Below, piece by piece: positions 46,150 through 55,734 of a stretch of 64,000 nucleotides of DNA. How positions within the stretch are numbered: the first letter of the stretch is position 1; every line of letters starts with the position of its first letter. The notes beneath the pieces are model-generated. The model did not search any database, was not told where the DNA came from, and was given only the letters and a program-made list of their open reading frames with translations. The stretch covers positions 1-64,000 of the forward strand of contig CAZTHK010000005.1 in NCBI GenBank assembly GCA_964613215.1. The letters are read 5' to 3'. Origin of the DNA: CAZTHK01 sp964613215 (GTDB lineage: Bacteria > Krumholzibacteriota > Krumholzibacteriia > Krumholzibacteriales > CAZTHK01). Position numbers and translations under genes: made by a program.

Positions 46150-46474
46150 GTTATCATAATCCACATAATCACCAATTTTGATAATATAAAAATAACAGTT
46201 AAGTTTCTCTTGACCAATATATTTTTATCATTCATATGGGGCTGCCCGGTGATGTGCTACAGAATTCCCATAACAATGAACTGATCTTAAGTTATCCGGA
46301 ATTATGGATCGGAAGCAGTATGAAAAAATGCCCGGCTGATTATCTTCAAAGTTGGTTGCCCGGCAGGTGGTATGGGGTTATATTAAACCTGACCGGATAG
46401 ATGGTTCCCTGTACGGAGATGGCAGGGGAGAAAGGTTTATGATTGACCATAATGAAAAGTAAGGAGCAGTGAAT
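46150..46474. other. Intergenic stretch between the TPR gene and hypA
   Basis: About 325 bases with no supported gene. It must hold the divergent promoters. TTGACC at 46210-46215 with a poor -10 17 bases later (CATATG) is the only candidate seen on the plus strand. Confidence 0.3.
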
Positions 46475-46894
46475 TTGCACGAAGTATCCCTGATGAAGAA
46501 TCTACTTGAAATTGTGGAGAGGGCGGCAGGTGAAGGTGGGGTGGAAAGGGTAAGTGTTATCCATATGAAGATCGGGGAGATGTCGGGGGTGAGTACGGAA
46601 GCGCTGGAGTTTGCCTTCGAGGTACTCTCCGGGGGAACTGTTGCCCATGGGGGAAGGCTGGAATTCGAGAAGGTTCCCTTCAGGATAGAATGCAGAAGAT
46701 GCGGCAGAAGTGCTCAGTTGGAAGAGTTTATCTTTCGCTGTCAGTACTGTGGTTCCACCGAAATTGATATAGTATCAGGAAGAGAGATGGAGATAGATTA
46801 TATACTTGCCGGGGATGAGGATGAATGGGAAGGGGAAGGTGATGATAATGAAATAAACAGTCAGAAGGATGGAGGAAAGCAATGCATCAGATAG
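46475..46894 (+). CDS. hypA: Hydrogenase nickel-insertion protein HypA
   Basis: The 139-residue protein carries the N-terminal nickel ligand Met-His-Glu and the zinc site CRRCG....CQYCG (about residues 73-98). The TTG at 46475 is chosen because AAGGAG is 8 bases upstream and it gives the conserved MHE start; a GTG at 46469 would be too close and would move the His away from the N-terminus. HypA delivers nickel with HypB for [NiFe] hydrogenase. It overlaps hypB by 13 bases. The acidic C-terminus is unusual. Confidence 0.92.
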   Translation: MHEVSLMKNLLEIVERAAGEGGVERVSVIHMKIGEMSGVSTEALEFAFEVLSGGTVAHGGRLEFEKVPFRIECRRCGRSAQLEEFIFRCQYCGSTEIDIVSGREMEIDYILAGDEDEWEGEGDDNEINSQKDGGKQCIR

Positions 46895-47544
46895 GAGTGG
46901 GAGAGGATCTCAGGGAGAAGAACAGGGAGATAGCTGGTGAAAACAGGGAGATGCTGAAGAAGAACGGAGTAGTCTCGGTCAATCTCATGAGCGCCCCTGG
47001 AGCGGGCAAGACTTCCCTCCTGGTAAGAACGCTTCCTCTGCTGTCCGGAAGGTACAGTGTCGGAGTAATAGAGGGAGATGTTCAAACCAGGCGGGATGCT
47101 GAACGGGTGGAGAAACTGGGTATAGATGTATATCAGATACAAACCGGGGGGGTATGTCACCTGGATGCCTCCATGGTTCACTCTGCTCTGCATAACATGG
47201 ATCTGGGCGGTTTGGATCTGCTGTTTATAGAAAACGTTGGCAATCTGGTCTGCCCGGCGGAATTCGAGCTGGGGGTGGATGCCAGGGTGATGCTTCTCAG
47301 CATAACCGAAGGGGATGATAAGCCCAAGAAATACCCCCTTATGTTTTCTGAATCCAGCCTGCTGATTTTTAACAAGATAGACCTGTTGCCCAATGTGGAT
47401 TTCGAAATCGAAAGAGCCGCTATGGATGCCAGGGAAGTAAATCCGGATATAGATACACTGGAACTCTCCTGCAGAACCGGAGAGGGAGTAGATAACTGGC
47501 TGAACTGGATCGACCGGCTGGTGGAAAAGTGTGGTGATGACTGA
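46882..47544 (+). CDS. hypB: Hydrogenase nickel-incorporation GTPase HypB
   Basis: This 220-residue SIMIBI GTPase has the P-loop SAPGAGKTS, the EGDVQT switch and the NKIDLLP base-recognition motif, and VGNLVCPAEFELG carries metal-ligand residues at the dimer interface. There is no His-rich nickel-storage tract at the N-terminus. It works with HypA to load nickel. It overlaps hypA by 13 bases and hypC by one base. Confidence 0.95.
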   Translation: MHQIGVGEDLREKNREIAGENREMLKKNGVVSVNLMSAPGAGKTSLLVRTLPLLSGRYSVGVIEGDVQTRRDAERVEKLGIDVYQIQTGGVCHLDASMVHSALHNMDLGGLDLLFIENVGNLVCPAEFELGVDARVMLLSITEGDDKPKKYPLMFSESSLLIFNKIDLLPNVDFEIERAAMDAREVNPDIDTLELSCRTGEGVDNWLNWIDRLVEKCGDD

Positions 47545-47780
47545 TGTGTCTGGGAATACCCATGGCGGTTATACACAGGGAAGGCAACCAGGCAGTGGTG
47601 GAGTCGGGGGGTATCAGAAAGAATATAAGGGTGGATCTGCTGGATGAGGTAGAGGAGGGCGATTATGTCCTGGTTCACACCGGTTTCGCCATTGAGAAAG
47701 TGGACACCGAAGAGGCAAGAGAAACTCTGGATTTGATAAAGGAAGTATACAGAGCAGGACAGCAGACCAGAGAGGGCTGA
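47544..47780 (+). CDS. hypC: Hydrogenase assembly chaperone HypC
   Basis: The 78-residue protein begins MCLGIP with the conserved N-terminal cysteine and has the VHTGFAIEKVD segment. HypC carries the Fe(CN)2CO group with HypD to the hydrogenase large subunit. The start overlaps the hypB stop by one base; hypD follows 23 bases later. Confidence 0.95.
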   Translation: MCLGIPMAVIHREGNQAVVESGGIRKNIRVDLLDEVEEGDYVLVHTGFAIEKVDTEEARETLDLIKEVYRAGQQTREG

Positions 47781-47803
47781 GGCTCTTTCCCGGCTGCAGT
47801 GTG

Positions 47804-48940
47804 ATGAATATGGAAAGACTCAAAGGTGACCATCCTTCAGGGGATGTCCCGTTTCTGGAAAGCTTCAGAGACATTAATTTGGTCAGGCCGGTGGCGGACC
47901 GGCTCAAAGCCATGAAATTGAGCGAACCCGCCGCACTGATGCATGTCTGTGGAACCCATGAACATTCCATAGCCAGGGCTGGAATCAGGGCAGTACTTCC
48001 TGAGAAGGTCAGGCTGATAGCGGGTCCCGGTTGTCCGGTATGCGTATGCCCGGCTGAAGACATAGACATGGCTATAGGTGTGGCTGAGAGGAATGATGTC
48101 ATACTGACCACCTTTGGTGACATGTTCCGGGTTCCCTCCACCCGTGGTTCCATGGAGGAGGCCAGAGGGGAGGGAGCCGATGTAAGAGTAGTATATGCCC
48201 CTGTGGATGCCGTAAAGATAGCGCAGGAGAATCCCCACCGGGAGGTGGTGTTTGTGGCAGTGGGTTTCGAGACTACTGCTGCACCAATATCCGCAACACT
48301 GCTGGGAGATATACCTGACAATTTCTCCATCATACCATCATTGAGGCTTATTCCGCCGGCATTGAAATTCCTGATAGAGCAGAGCCGCGGCGAGATAGAC
48401 GGGTTTATATTACCCGGACACGTTAGTACCGTTCTGGGCAGGGAAGGCTACAGCTTTCTGGAGGGTAAAGAGGGAATAGCCGGAGTTATTTCGGGATTCG
48501 AACCGCTGGACATACTGAGAGCTGTGGAAAGGCTGCTTGAAATTAATCTGCAGGGACCTCCCTTCCGGGTGGAGAATCTCTACCGGAGGGTGGTGGGTGA
48601 AGGGGGGAATGTAAGATCCAGAAGAATAATAGACCGGGTTTTTCGCCAATCAGATTCGCACTGGAGGGGAATAGGTATGATTCCAGACAGTGGTCTTGAG
48701 ATAAGGGAGGAATACAGCCGCCTGGACGCCCGGATAAAGCTGGATATTGACAGGGCGGGGGATTCGGTGGATATAATGCCGGGATGCATATGTCACAAAG
48801 TTATCCTGGGGGAGGCGGAGCCGGAGGAGTGCGGGCTTTTCGGTGGTGAATGTACCCCCCGGAGGCCCTACGGACCCTGTATGGTCTCCAGCGAGGGTAC
48901 CTGCAGGGCCAGGTATCTATACCGCAGGGTGGATGATTAG
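47804..48940 (+). CDS. hypD: Hydrogenase maturation protein HypD
   Basis: The 378-residue protein has the CGTHEHSI motif near residue 47, the GPGCPVCVCP loop, and a C-terminal cysteine set (MPGCICH, EECGLFGGEC, CRARYLYRR) that binds the 4Fe-4S cluster. It assembles the iron centre with HypC. ATG 47804 is preferred; a GTG at 47801 and ATG at 47810 are alternatives and no clear ribosome site decides. The hyp cluster ends here; hypE, hypF and hydrogenase subunits are not in the window. Confidence 0.95.
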   Translation: MNMERLKGDHPSGDVPFLESFRDINLVRPVADRLKAMKLSEPAALMHVCGTHEHSIARAGIRAVLPEKVRLIAGPGCPVCVCPAEDIDMAIGVAERNDVILTTFGDMFRVPSTRGSMEEARGEGADVRVVYAPVDAVKIAQENPHREVVFVAVGFETTAAPISATLLGDIPDNFSIIPSLRLIPPALKFLIEQSRGEIDGFILPGHVSTVLGREGYSFLEGKEGIAGVISGFEPLDILRAVERLLEINLQGPPFRVENLYRRVVGEGGNVRSRRIIDRVFRQSDSHWRGIGMIPDSGLEIREEYSRLDARIKLDIDRAGDSVDIMPGCICHKVILGEAEPEECGLFGGECTPRRPYGPCMVSSEGTCRARYLYRRVDD

Positions 48941-48972
48941 ACTGGTCATGCTGTGGATAAATTAGAATATTG

Positions 48973-49000
48973 TTGACGTTTTGGGAGTTACTGATATAAC
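48973..49000 (+). promoter_or_regulatory. Candidate promoter of hflKC
   Basis: TTGACG (48973-48978) and TATAAC (48995-49000) are 16 bases apart, each five of six to consensus. The leader to the hflK ATG is about 100 bases. Confidence 0.6.
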
Positions 49001-49105
49001 CTGAATCTTAACATATTTAACCCAAAACAGCCTGTGAGCGCCGTCCTGCATAATCACGGTGATAGTTTCAGCAGGGTGGTCTTATTGGAAAAAGGAGTGG
49101 TAATT

Positions 49106-50083
49106 ATGGAAATAGTGGTGGGCGACAAAATCTACCGTGTTTCGGGAACTCTTATCGGTAGAATAGTTGCCGGTATTGTAGTGCTGATCGTTGTATTATC
49201 AGGAGTTTACTCCGTTGACGCCAATGAAGTGGGTGTGATACAGAGATTCGGCAAGTATGTACGGAGAACTGATCCGGGAATACATCTGAAGATACCCTTC
49301 GGGGTGGAGACTGTGAAGAAGGTGAAGGTAAAGAGGGTTTTCAAGGAGGAATTCGGATTCAGAACGGTGAGACCGGGTGTACAGACTACCTATAGCCAGG
49401 GTGGTCATGACAGGGAATCCATAATGCTCACCGGAGATTTGAATGTGGCTGAAGTTCAGTGGATAGTGCAGTACCGGATCAAGGATCCCTACGACTATCT
49501 GTTCAAGATACAGGATCCCCTGGAGACAATCAGGACCATGTCGGAGGCGGTTATGCGCAGGGTGGTGGGGGATAAGACTGTTACCGATGTCCTGACCAAG
49601 GGAAGGATAGAGATAGCCAACGATGTGCAGGATGATCTTCAGGATGTCATGGATAATTTTGACTCCGGTATTCACATTGTCACGGTGAAACTGCAGAATG
49701 TTAATCCCCCTGAAAAGGTGAGGAATGCCTTCAATGAGGTCAACAGGGCCAAGCAGGACATGGAAAAGATGAAGAATCAGGCCTGGGAGGAATACAACCG
49801 GATCATACCACGGGCCGGGGGACGGGCGGAGCAGAAGATTGCCCAGGCAGAGGGTTATGCAACCCGCCGGGTGAACCGGGCGGAGGGGGATGTTGCCCTT
49901 TTCGAACAGGTCTACAGCCAGTACAGGCTGGCTCCGAGGGTAACCAAGAGGAGGCTTTATCTCGAAACCATGAACGAGATTCTGCCCAGAATCAAGGATA
50001 TATACATAGTGGATAAGGAGCAGAAATCGATTCTTCCCCTACTTGATCTGGGGGCGGATTCGAAAGGAGGTGGCGGAAAATGA
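49106..50083 (+). CDS. hflK: HflK-like band-7 membrane protein
   Basis: The 325-residue product has one N-terminal span (about residues 15-37) followed by the SPFH/band-7 domain (VGVIQRFGKY, HLKIPFGVETV, VQWIVQYRIKDPYDYLFKI, RRVVGDKTVTDVLTKGR) and a helical C-terminus. With HflC it forms the ring that regulates the FtsH protease. The start at 49106 follows AAAGGAGTGG. Its stop overlaps the hflC ATG (ATGA). Confidence 0.92.
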   Translation: MEIVVGDKIYRVSGTLIGRIVAGIVVLIVVLSGVYSVDANEVGVIQRFGKYVRRTDPGIHLKIPFGVETVKKVKVKRVFKEEFGFRTVRPGVQTTYSQGGHDRESIMLTGDLNVAEVQWIVQYRIKDPYDYLFKIQDPLETIRTMSEAVMRRVVGDKTVTDVLTKGRIEIANDVQDDLQDVMDNFDSGIHIVTVKLQNVNPPEKVRNAFNEVNRAKQDMEKMKNQAWEEYNRIIPRAGGRAEQKIAQAEGYATRRVNRAEGDVALFEQVYSQYRLAPRVTKRRLYLETMNEILPRIKDIYIVDKEQKSILPLLDLGADSKGGGGK

Positions 50084-51042
50084 CACGGGGTAAGCTGATT
50101 AGTCTGGTTATTTTAATAATAATAGCTCTGATAGTTCTGGGAAGCGCATTCTATGTCATCGGTGAATCGGAGCAGGCCATAATCACTCAGTTCGGCAAAC
50201 CGGTGGGAGATGCCATAACCGCTTCCGGGCTGCATGTCAAGATACCATTCATTCACTCCATTCACAGGTTCGAGAAGAGGATACTTATATGGGATGGGGA
50301 GGGGAGTGAGGTTCCCACCGCGGATAAGAAGTACATCAGTTTGAATACCACTGCCCGGTGGAGAATAAAGGATCCCCTGTTGTTCTATCAGTCGGTAGGG
50401 AACAGCATGGGAGCTCAATCCAGGCTGGATGATATTATCGATTCGGCGGCCAGGGATGTGGTTTCAAATAATATCCTGGTCGAAGTGGTCAGGAATTCAA
50501 ACCGGTTATATCAACGGACCCGGGCCCGCCAGGAGGCTGATACCGCAGCAAGCGAGGAGGAGAGTGTCTCCCAGGTTACCGAGAAAATAGATGAAGGCCG
50601 GGAGGAACTTGCCAGAAGGATACTGGCCAGTGCTTCAGAACTGGTATCCCAGTATGGAATAGAGATACTGGATGTTAAGATCAAGAGATTGAACTATGTG
50701 GAGGATGTAAGGCAGAAGGTGTATGAGCGCATGATCAGTGAACGTCAGAGGATCGCCTCCAAATACAGATCGGAGGGTGAGGGAAGTAAAGCCGAGATCC
50801 TCGGTTCCATGGACCGGGAGCTGGAGAAGATTCAGTCAGAGGCCTACCGGAAAGCACAGAGAATCAAGGGCAGGGCGGATGCTCAGGCCACCAGGATATA
50901 TGCGGTCGCTTACAGAAAGGACCCCGAATTTTACTCCTTTCTCAAGACTCTGGAGATATACCGCAATACGGTGGGTGAAAATTCCAGGGCTATCCTGACA
51001 ACCGATAGTGATATTTACAGGTATCTTAAGGAAATAAGGTAG
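50080..51042 (+). CDS. hflC: HflC-like band-7 membrane protein
   Basis: This 320-residue partner of HflK has an N-terminal span (about 5-25) and the SPFH domain (QAIITQFGKPVG, LHVKIPFIHSIHRFEKRIL), with an alanine- and glutamate-rich helix near the end. A short charged insertion (about residues 147-170, RTRARQEADTAASEEES) lies before the ERMISERQRIA helix. Translation is coupled to hflK by a 4-base overlap. Confidence 0.92.
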   Translation: MTRGKLISLVILIIIALIVLGSAFYVIGESEQAIITQFGKPVGDAITASGLHVKIPFIHSIHRFEKRILIWDGEGSEVPTADKKYISLNTTARWRIKDPLLFYQSVGNSMGAQSRLDDIIDSAARDVVSNNILVEVVRNSNRLYQRTRARQEADTAASEEESVSQVTEKIDEGREELARRILASASELVSQYGIEILDVKIKRLNYVEDVRQKVYERMISERQRIASKYRSEGEGSKAEILGSMDRELEKIQSEAYRKAQRIKGRADAQATRIYAVAYRKDPEFYSFLKTLEIYRNTVGENSRAILTTDSDIYRYLKEIR

Positions 51043-51071
51043 AGGTAAACATAATAAAACAGCATTTATCT

Positions 51072-54000
51072 ATGAGCATCGCGGGATACGGGAAATCCGG
51101 ATTAATTCTCTCACTTCTCTCCCTTCTGGTGGTTACTCTCACTGCCACCGCCGGCGGGCGTAATCATCCCGAGATCGACTGGAAGACCATCGCTACCCCC
51201 CATTTCAGGATTCAATTCCATGAGGGGGAGGAATGGCTGGCCAGGAAGGCGGCCGTAATAGCGGAAGAGATCTATGATCCGGTGACCGAACTGTTCGGAT
51301 ACCAGCCCGGCGACCCCATCTACATAAATCTTTTTGATAAGGAGGACCGTCCGGTCGGAGCGGCATACTACTATCTTAACCGGATAGACATCAGCGCCTC
51401 CGGCTCGGAGTTTATTTTCAGGGGGACGGTGGACTGGCTGCGAAATGTGATAACTCATGAGTTTACTCATATGATCTCTCTTCAGAGCGCCATGAAACTT
51501 ACCAGAAAGGTTCCCGCCTTCTATTTCCAGGTGATTTCCTTCGAGAAGGAGAAGCGTCCCGATGTGATAACAGGCTATCCCAATTTCCAGGTATCCGTTC
51601 CGGTTTCCGGTATAACTGTACCGGCATGGTTCGCAGAGGGGATAGCTCAGAATCAGTGCAGAGCCGTCCGGCATGATTACTGGGATTCCCACCGGGATAT
51701 GCTGCTGAGGGTAGCCACTCTGAATGACCGGCTACTAACACTGGATGAGATGGGTGTATTCGATAAAAATTCGCTGGATGCAGAGATGGTATACAACCAG
51801 GGATACTCCATGGTGAGGTTCATTGATGCGGAGTATGGCGAGAATAAGCTGGAAGAACTGGCGGGTGCCCTTTCATCCCTGTACCGCTGGACCTTCGACT
51901 CTGCCTGCGGGCAGGTATTGGGAAAGTCTTCCGGGGAGCTTTATAATAGCTGGAAGGAAGATATCACCCGCAGATACAGCGAGCAGGCTGAGGAGATCGG
52001 AAAGGAAAGGACCGGCAGCGAAGTTGCCGGGTGTGGTTACATGAATATCAATCCCCGCAGCGATGGTGAAGGGGGATGGTATTTTCTGTCCAACTGCGGG
52101 GGGGATTATCTCAGTACCAACCTGATAAGAATCGACCGTCGGGGCAACAGGGAGGTCATAGCGGAAAACGTCTATTCCAGCTTCGATATATCTCCCGGAG
52201 GCGGCAAACTATGCTATTCGCGCAGGACCGGAGACAATCTCTTCGGATACCACCGGGATGATATATTTGTCTTTAACCGGAAGAAGGATGAGCAAATCAG
52301 GATAACTAAGGGGATCAGGGGAAATTCCCCGGTGTGGTCACCATCGGGTGAGAGAATAGCATTTATTACAACCCGGGGAGGAAGCGACAGGATAATGAAG
52401 ATCAATCAGGATGGTTCCGGGGGGCGTTACCTCACTCCGGAGGAGAAGGGAAGGCGGTATTTTGATCTGGATTGGGGTAAGAAGGGAATACTGGCTACCG
52501 TATTCGAAGGAGCCAGCAGGGATGTGGTGCTGATAGATCCGGATAGTGGGGACCGGAGATATATCCTGAATTCGATGGCCGATGAGAGGGACCCGTGCTG
52601 GGACAGGGGGGAGGAAGGGGTGTTCTATTCCTGTGACGGTACCGGAATATTCAATATCTATTATCTGGACCTCTCCGATTCCAGCCGGACAAAATGTACC
52701 AACAGCATAGGGGGATGTTTCGACCCCTCGCCGAGTGGAGAGGCGATATTATTCACCCTATACGGAAAGGACGGATTCAGGATCAACCGGATGGCTAACT
52801 GGATTGAAAATACTGTGCCGGTTTTCCGGGAGGAACTTGACCGGGCGCTTATGGAGAGAAGATCCGTTTGCCTGGCGGTAAATGGGGGTTCGATGGAGGT
52901 ATCCGAGAGAGAGGATTTTTATCCGTCCAGAAGAACCGGGGCTGAAGAACCTTATGGAGTAGCCACAGGGGAGAAAGATAAACCGGCCGGAGAAGAGGTG
53001 GAAGAATTCGGTATGCAGTACAGCTCCCTGTTTGTATTCCCCAGATTCATGATATATGAGGAAAAACCCCGGCTGGGAATATATTTGGATACCAGGGATT
53101 TTCTGGACAGACAGGCTGTTTCGGCGGGGGGTTCGATAAACCGTGAGGGGGAGTTTGACCTGCAGCTTAACCTCACGGTGAAGCAGTTTTCCCCCACCTT
53201 TTCATTCAGTGTATTCAGAAAGCGGAAGTATTACAGTTTCAACAGCAGGGAGAGGGGTACCACCTTTGAAAACTACACCCGGTACGATCTCTGGGATGCC
53301 TTCTTCACCTGCAGCTACGAACTTGATCCCACCACTGCCTTCAGCAGGAAAGAAATCGTTCTTCAGTATAACCACGGTGAGTACGGATTGAATATAGAAC
53401 GGTGGAATGTAACGGATATTGAGGAAACGGGGAAAAGGGAGTTCAAATATGCGTTGGGATGGAACTACTATAAATCAAATGAAGTTTCTCTGATTTACCA
53501 CTACCGTGACATAGCCGAGTCGGTAAATGCAGATATAAATCCTTCCAGGGGGAGGGAAATCAGCATTGCCGTAACCGCTGCCTGGGACAAGCTATTCACC
53601 TCCAACAGGTTTGAATACGCCTTCAGGCCGCTGTATACCAATAATTATTTCGGAAGATACCAGGCCAGTTACCGGGAGTATATACCCCTGCCATTCTGGA
53701 GCCATGTCCTGTCGTTTCATCTCAGGGGCGGAGTAATCGATAATGATGTGGATGATTTTTTCAACCTGTTTCTGGGAGGAAGGGACGGCTTGAGGGGTTA
53801 TTCATACTACAGCATGGGAGGGCGAAAGATGGCCCTGGCCAGGCTGATTTACCGTTTTCCCATCCTGGGGAGAATCGACCGGCAGATTTTCAATCTGTAT
53901 TTTTCATCCCTCTACGGAGGTCTTTTCACCGAAGCGGGAAAGGCCTGGGATGAGGATGAATTCGATCTCAACGGTAACAAGAAGGATGTGGGTTTCGAAC

Positions 54001-54164
54001 TCAGGCTGAAGGGATTTTCCTTCTATACATATCCCATAGCTGCATCGTTCGAAGCGGCCTACGGACTGAACGATGTAGAATATACCGATCCATTCGATCT
54101 GAGAGAGACCTTCTATGAGGGGAATAAATGGAAATTCTACGGGTCCATTCTGTTCAGTTTCTGA
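51072..54164 (+). CDS. Metallopeptidase-TolB propeller-Omp85-like barrel fusion
   Basis: The 1030-residue product is exported (signal to about residue 28). Part one is a gluzincin-type zinc peptidase with HEFTH at 129-133 and Glu189 in WFAEGIAQ. Part two (about 330-580) has TolB/PD40-like blades such as SPVWSPSGERIAF and RRYFDLDWGKKG. Part three (about 680-1030) is a beta-barrel with GGRDGLRGYSYYSMGGRKMALARLIYRFPI, the style of Omp85/BamA C-terminal strands. The combination would place a protease on the inner face of the outer membrane or beyond it. The start has no strong ribosome site. Domain boundaries are estimated by eye. Confidence 0.85.
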   Translation: MSIAGYGKSGLILSLLSLLVVTLTATAGGRNHPEIDWKTIATPHFRIQFHEGEEWLARKAAVIAEEIYDPVTELFGYQPGDPIYINLFDKEDRPVGAAYYYLNRIDISASGSEFIFRGTVDWLRNVITHEFTHMISLQSAMKLTRKVPAFYFQVISFEKEKRPDVITGYPNFQVSVPVSGITVPAWFAEGIAQNQCRAVRHDYWDSHRDMLLRVATLNDRLLTLDEMGVFDKNSLDAEMVYNQGYSMVRFIDAEYGENKLEELAGALSSLYRWTFDSACGQVLGKSSGELYNSWKEDITRRYSEQAEEIGKERTGSEVAGCGYMNINPRSDGEGGWYFLSNCGGDYLSTNLIRIDRRGNREVIAENVYSSFDISPGGGKLCYSRRTGDNLFGYHRDDIFVFNRKKDEQIRITKGIRGNSPVWSPSGERIAFITTRGGSDRIMKINQDGSGGRYLTPEEKGRRYFDLDWGKKGILATVFEGASRDVVLIDPDSGDRRYILNSMADERDPCWDRGEEGVFYSCDGTGIFNIYYLDLSDSSRTKCTNSIGGCFDPSPSGEAILFTLYGKDGFRINRMANWIENTVPVFREELDRALMERRSVCLAVNGGSMEVSEREDFYPSRRTGAEEPYGVATGEKDKPAGEEVEEFGMQYSSLFVFPRFMIYEEKPRLGIYLDTRDFLDRQAVSAGGSINREGEFDLQLNLTVKQFSPTFSFSVFRKRKYYSFNSRERGTTFENYTRYDLWDAFFTCSYELDPTTAFSRKEIVLQYNHGEYGLNIERWNVTDIEETGKREFKYALGWNYYKSNEVSLIYHYRDIAESVNADINPSRGREISIAVTAAWDKLFTSNRFEYAFRPLYTNNYFGRYQASYREYIPLPFWSHVLSFHLRGGVIDNDVDDFFNLFLGGRDGLRGYSYYSMGGRKMALARLIYRFPILGRIDRQIFNLYFSSLYGGLFTEAGKAWDEDEFDLNGNKKDVGFELRLKGFSFYTYPIAASFEAAYGLNDVEYTDPFDLRETFYEGNKWKFYGSILFSF

Positions 54165-54239
54165 AGGGTGTATGGAAAGATAACAGGACTGATTCCTCCG
54201 TGGAGGTCCGTTGGGAGATTTATTTGACCGGGTGCGAGA

Positions 54240-55670
54240 ATGAAAGTTAAACTTGCCGGCTTTAATATTGAGTCCGAAATGATCGAATCGCTGAAGGGAG
54301 ATAGCAGGGAGTGCTGCACCCCGGAGGTGATTTCGGCCGCCTATGCCAGAATAAGCAGGGACCCCCGGAGCGTGGACAGACTCAGGAGGGAGGCCAGGAA
54401 CGAGGTTGAAGCGGCCAGAAGATCCAACCGTAAGATTGTATTCGGGATGGGTCATTCGTCCATAGCCGAGCACGCCATGTTTAATTTCGACATAATGGAT
54501 GTTTCGAGGCTGGCGGTGGAGGAACTGGAACATTTCCGGCTGGCTTCATTTACCGAGAAATCTCAGCGCTATATAAAACTGGGCCGGGACCTGCTGATCC
54601 CGGTTGAAATCGAGGAGGCTGGTCTTGGGGAAGAGTTCCGCAGTATGGTTACCACTCTTCACCGGGAGTACCGGAAACTGCTGGACAGGATCATGGAGGT
54701 GAGTGAGCAGGAGGGGGTAGCCAGGGAAGATTCCCGGTATGTAATGCCCCTTGCCACTACCGCTCAACTGGGGATGACGGTTAATGCCAGAGAGCTGGAG
54801 TATATCATCGGCAGGCTGTCTTCACATCCTCTGGATGAATTAAGACAGCTGTCCCGCCAATTAAGTGAACTGGCTGGAAAGGTGGCCCCCTCTCTGATAA
54901 GATACACAGAAACCAGTCCATATCTTCGCAATGTCTATCAGGCTAAAACAAGGTTAGCCGGCGAATTGCCGCTTTCTGAGTCTGGAGACGGAGGGAGGGA
55001 GCGGCCGGTCGAACTGTTAGACTACACCAGGGATGCCGACCGGAGGCTGTCTGCTGCAATTCTGTTCTCCGCCGGTGATATTTCCATGGAGGATGCCCAA
55101 AGAATTGCTGAAGATATGAACGAGCAGGATAAAAAGTATCTGATCCTGGAAACCATGGCGGGGCTGGAGTCATATCACAGTGTGTGGAGGGAGTTCGAGT
55201 GTGTCGGTTTTACCTTCCAGGTGGTTGTTTCTGCTTCCTGTTTTGCCCAGCTGAAGAGACACCGGATGTCCACCCAGATTCCTCAGGATTATCTTACTTC
55301 ACTCGGTGTTTCGGTGCCTCCCGGTATAAACAGGAGCGGCTCTACGGATTTTTTCAACCGCTGCATCGATATCAGTGAGGGGATGCACCGCCGGCTGGAA
55401 GAACTGAACGGCCAGGTGTCTTCATATGCCCTCACCAATTCGCACCGGAGAAGGGTTCTGGTGGAGATGAATCTCCGGGAAATTTATCATTTTTCGCGGC
55501 TCAGAAGTGATCATCATGCCCAGTGGGAGATAAGAAACCTGTCTGACGAGATATGCCGCCTGGTAAAAGAGAAAGCCCCCCTGGGAGCGATGCTTCTCGG
55601 CGGCAAGGACTCATTCGAGCGGATAAGGCGAACAGCCGGAGAATCTCCCCCTCATGATAAGGACAAATGA
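54240..55670 (+). CDS. Double-domain ThyX-like flavin-dependent thymidylate synthase
   Basis: The 476-residue protein holds two ThyX-like modules. Module one (about 60-235) has GHSSIAEH (71-78), HFRLASFTEKSQRY (98-111) and SRYVMPLATTAQLGMTVNAREL; the RHR part of the signature is altered to HFR. Module two (about 300-460) has RHRMSTQIPQDY (340-351) and LREIYHFSRLRSDHHAQWEIR; here RHR is kept but the S-x-R part is altered. Each half thus keeps what the other lost. ThyX makes dTMP from dUMP with FAD and methylenetetrahydrofolate; this protein may work as a pseudo-dimer or have another role. Fused double ThyX proteins are known in some lineages. Confidence 0.82.
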   Translation: MKVKLAGFNIESEMIESLKGDSRECCTPEVISAAYARISRDPRSVDRLRREARNEVEAARRSNRKIVFGMGHSSIAEHAMFNFDIMDVSRLAVEELEHFRLASFTEKSQRYIKLGRDLLIPVEIEEAGLGEEFRSMVTTLHREYRKLLDRIMEVSEQEGVAREDSRYVMPLATTAQLGMTVNARELEYIIGRLSSHPLDELRQLSRQLSELAGKVAPSLIRYTETSPYLRNVYQAKTRLAGELPLSESGDGGRERPVELLDYTRDADRRLSAAILFSAGDISMEDAQRIAEDMNEQDKKYLILETMAGLESYHSVWREFECVGFTFQVVVSASCFAQLKRHRMSTQIPQDYLTSLGVSVPPGINRSGSTDFFNRCIDISEGMHRRLEELNGQVSSYALTNSHRRRVLVEMNLREIYHFSRLRSDHHAQWEIRNLSDEICRLVKEKAPLGAMLLGGKDSFERIRRTAGESPPHDKDK

Positions 55671-55734
55671 TTTGGCGGGATCTTTTATCTGCCCGGCCAT
55701 GAGATGGATTCCAGCGGGAATCAGGAGGCTACGG

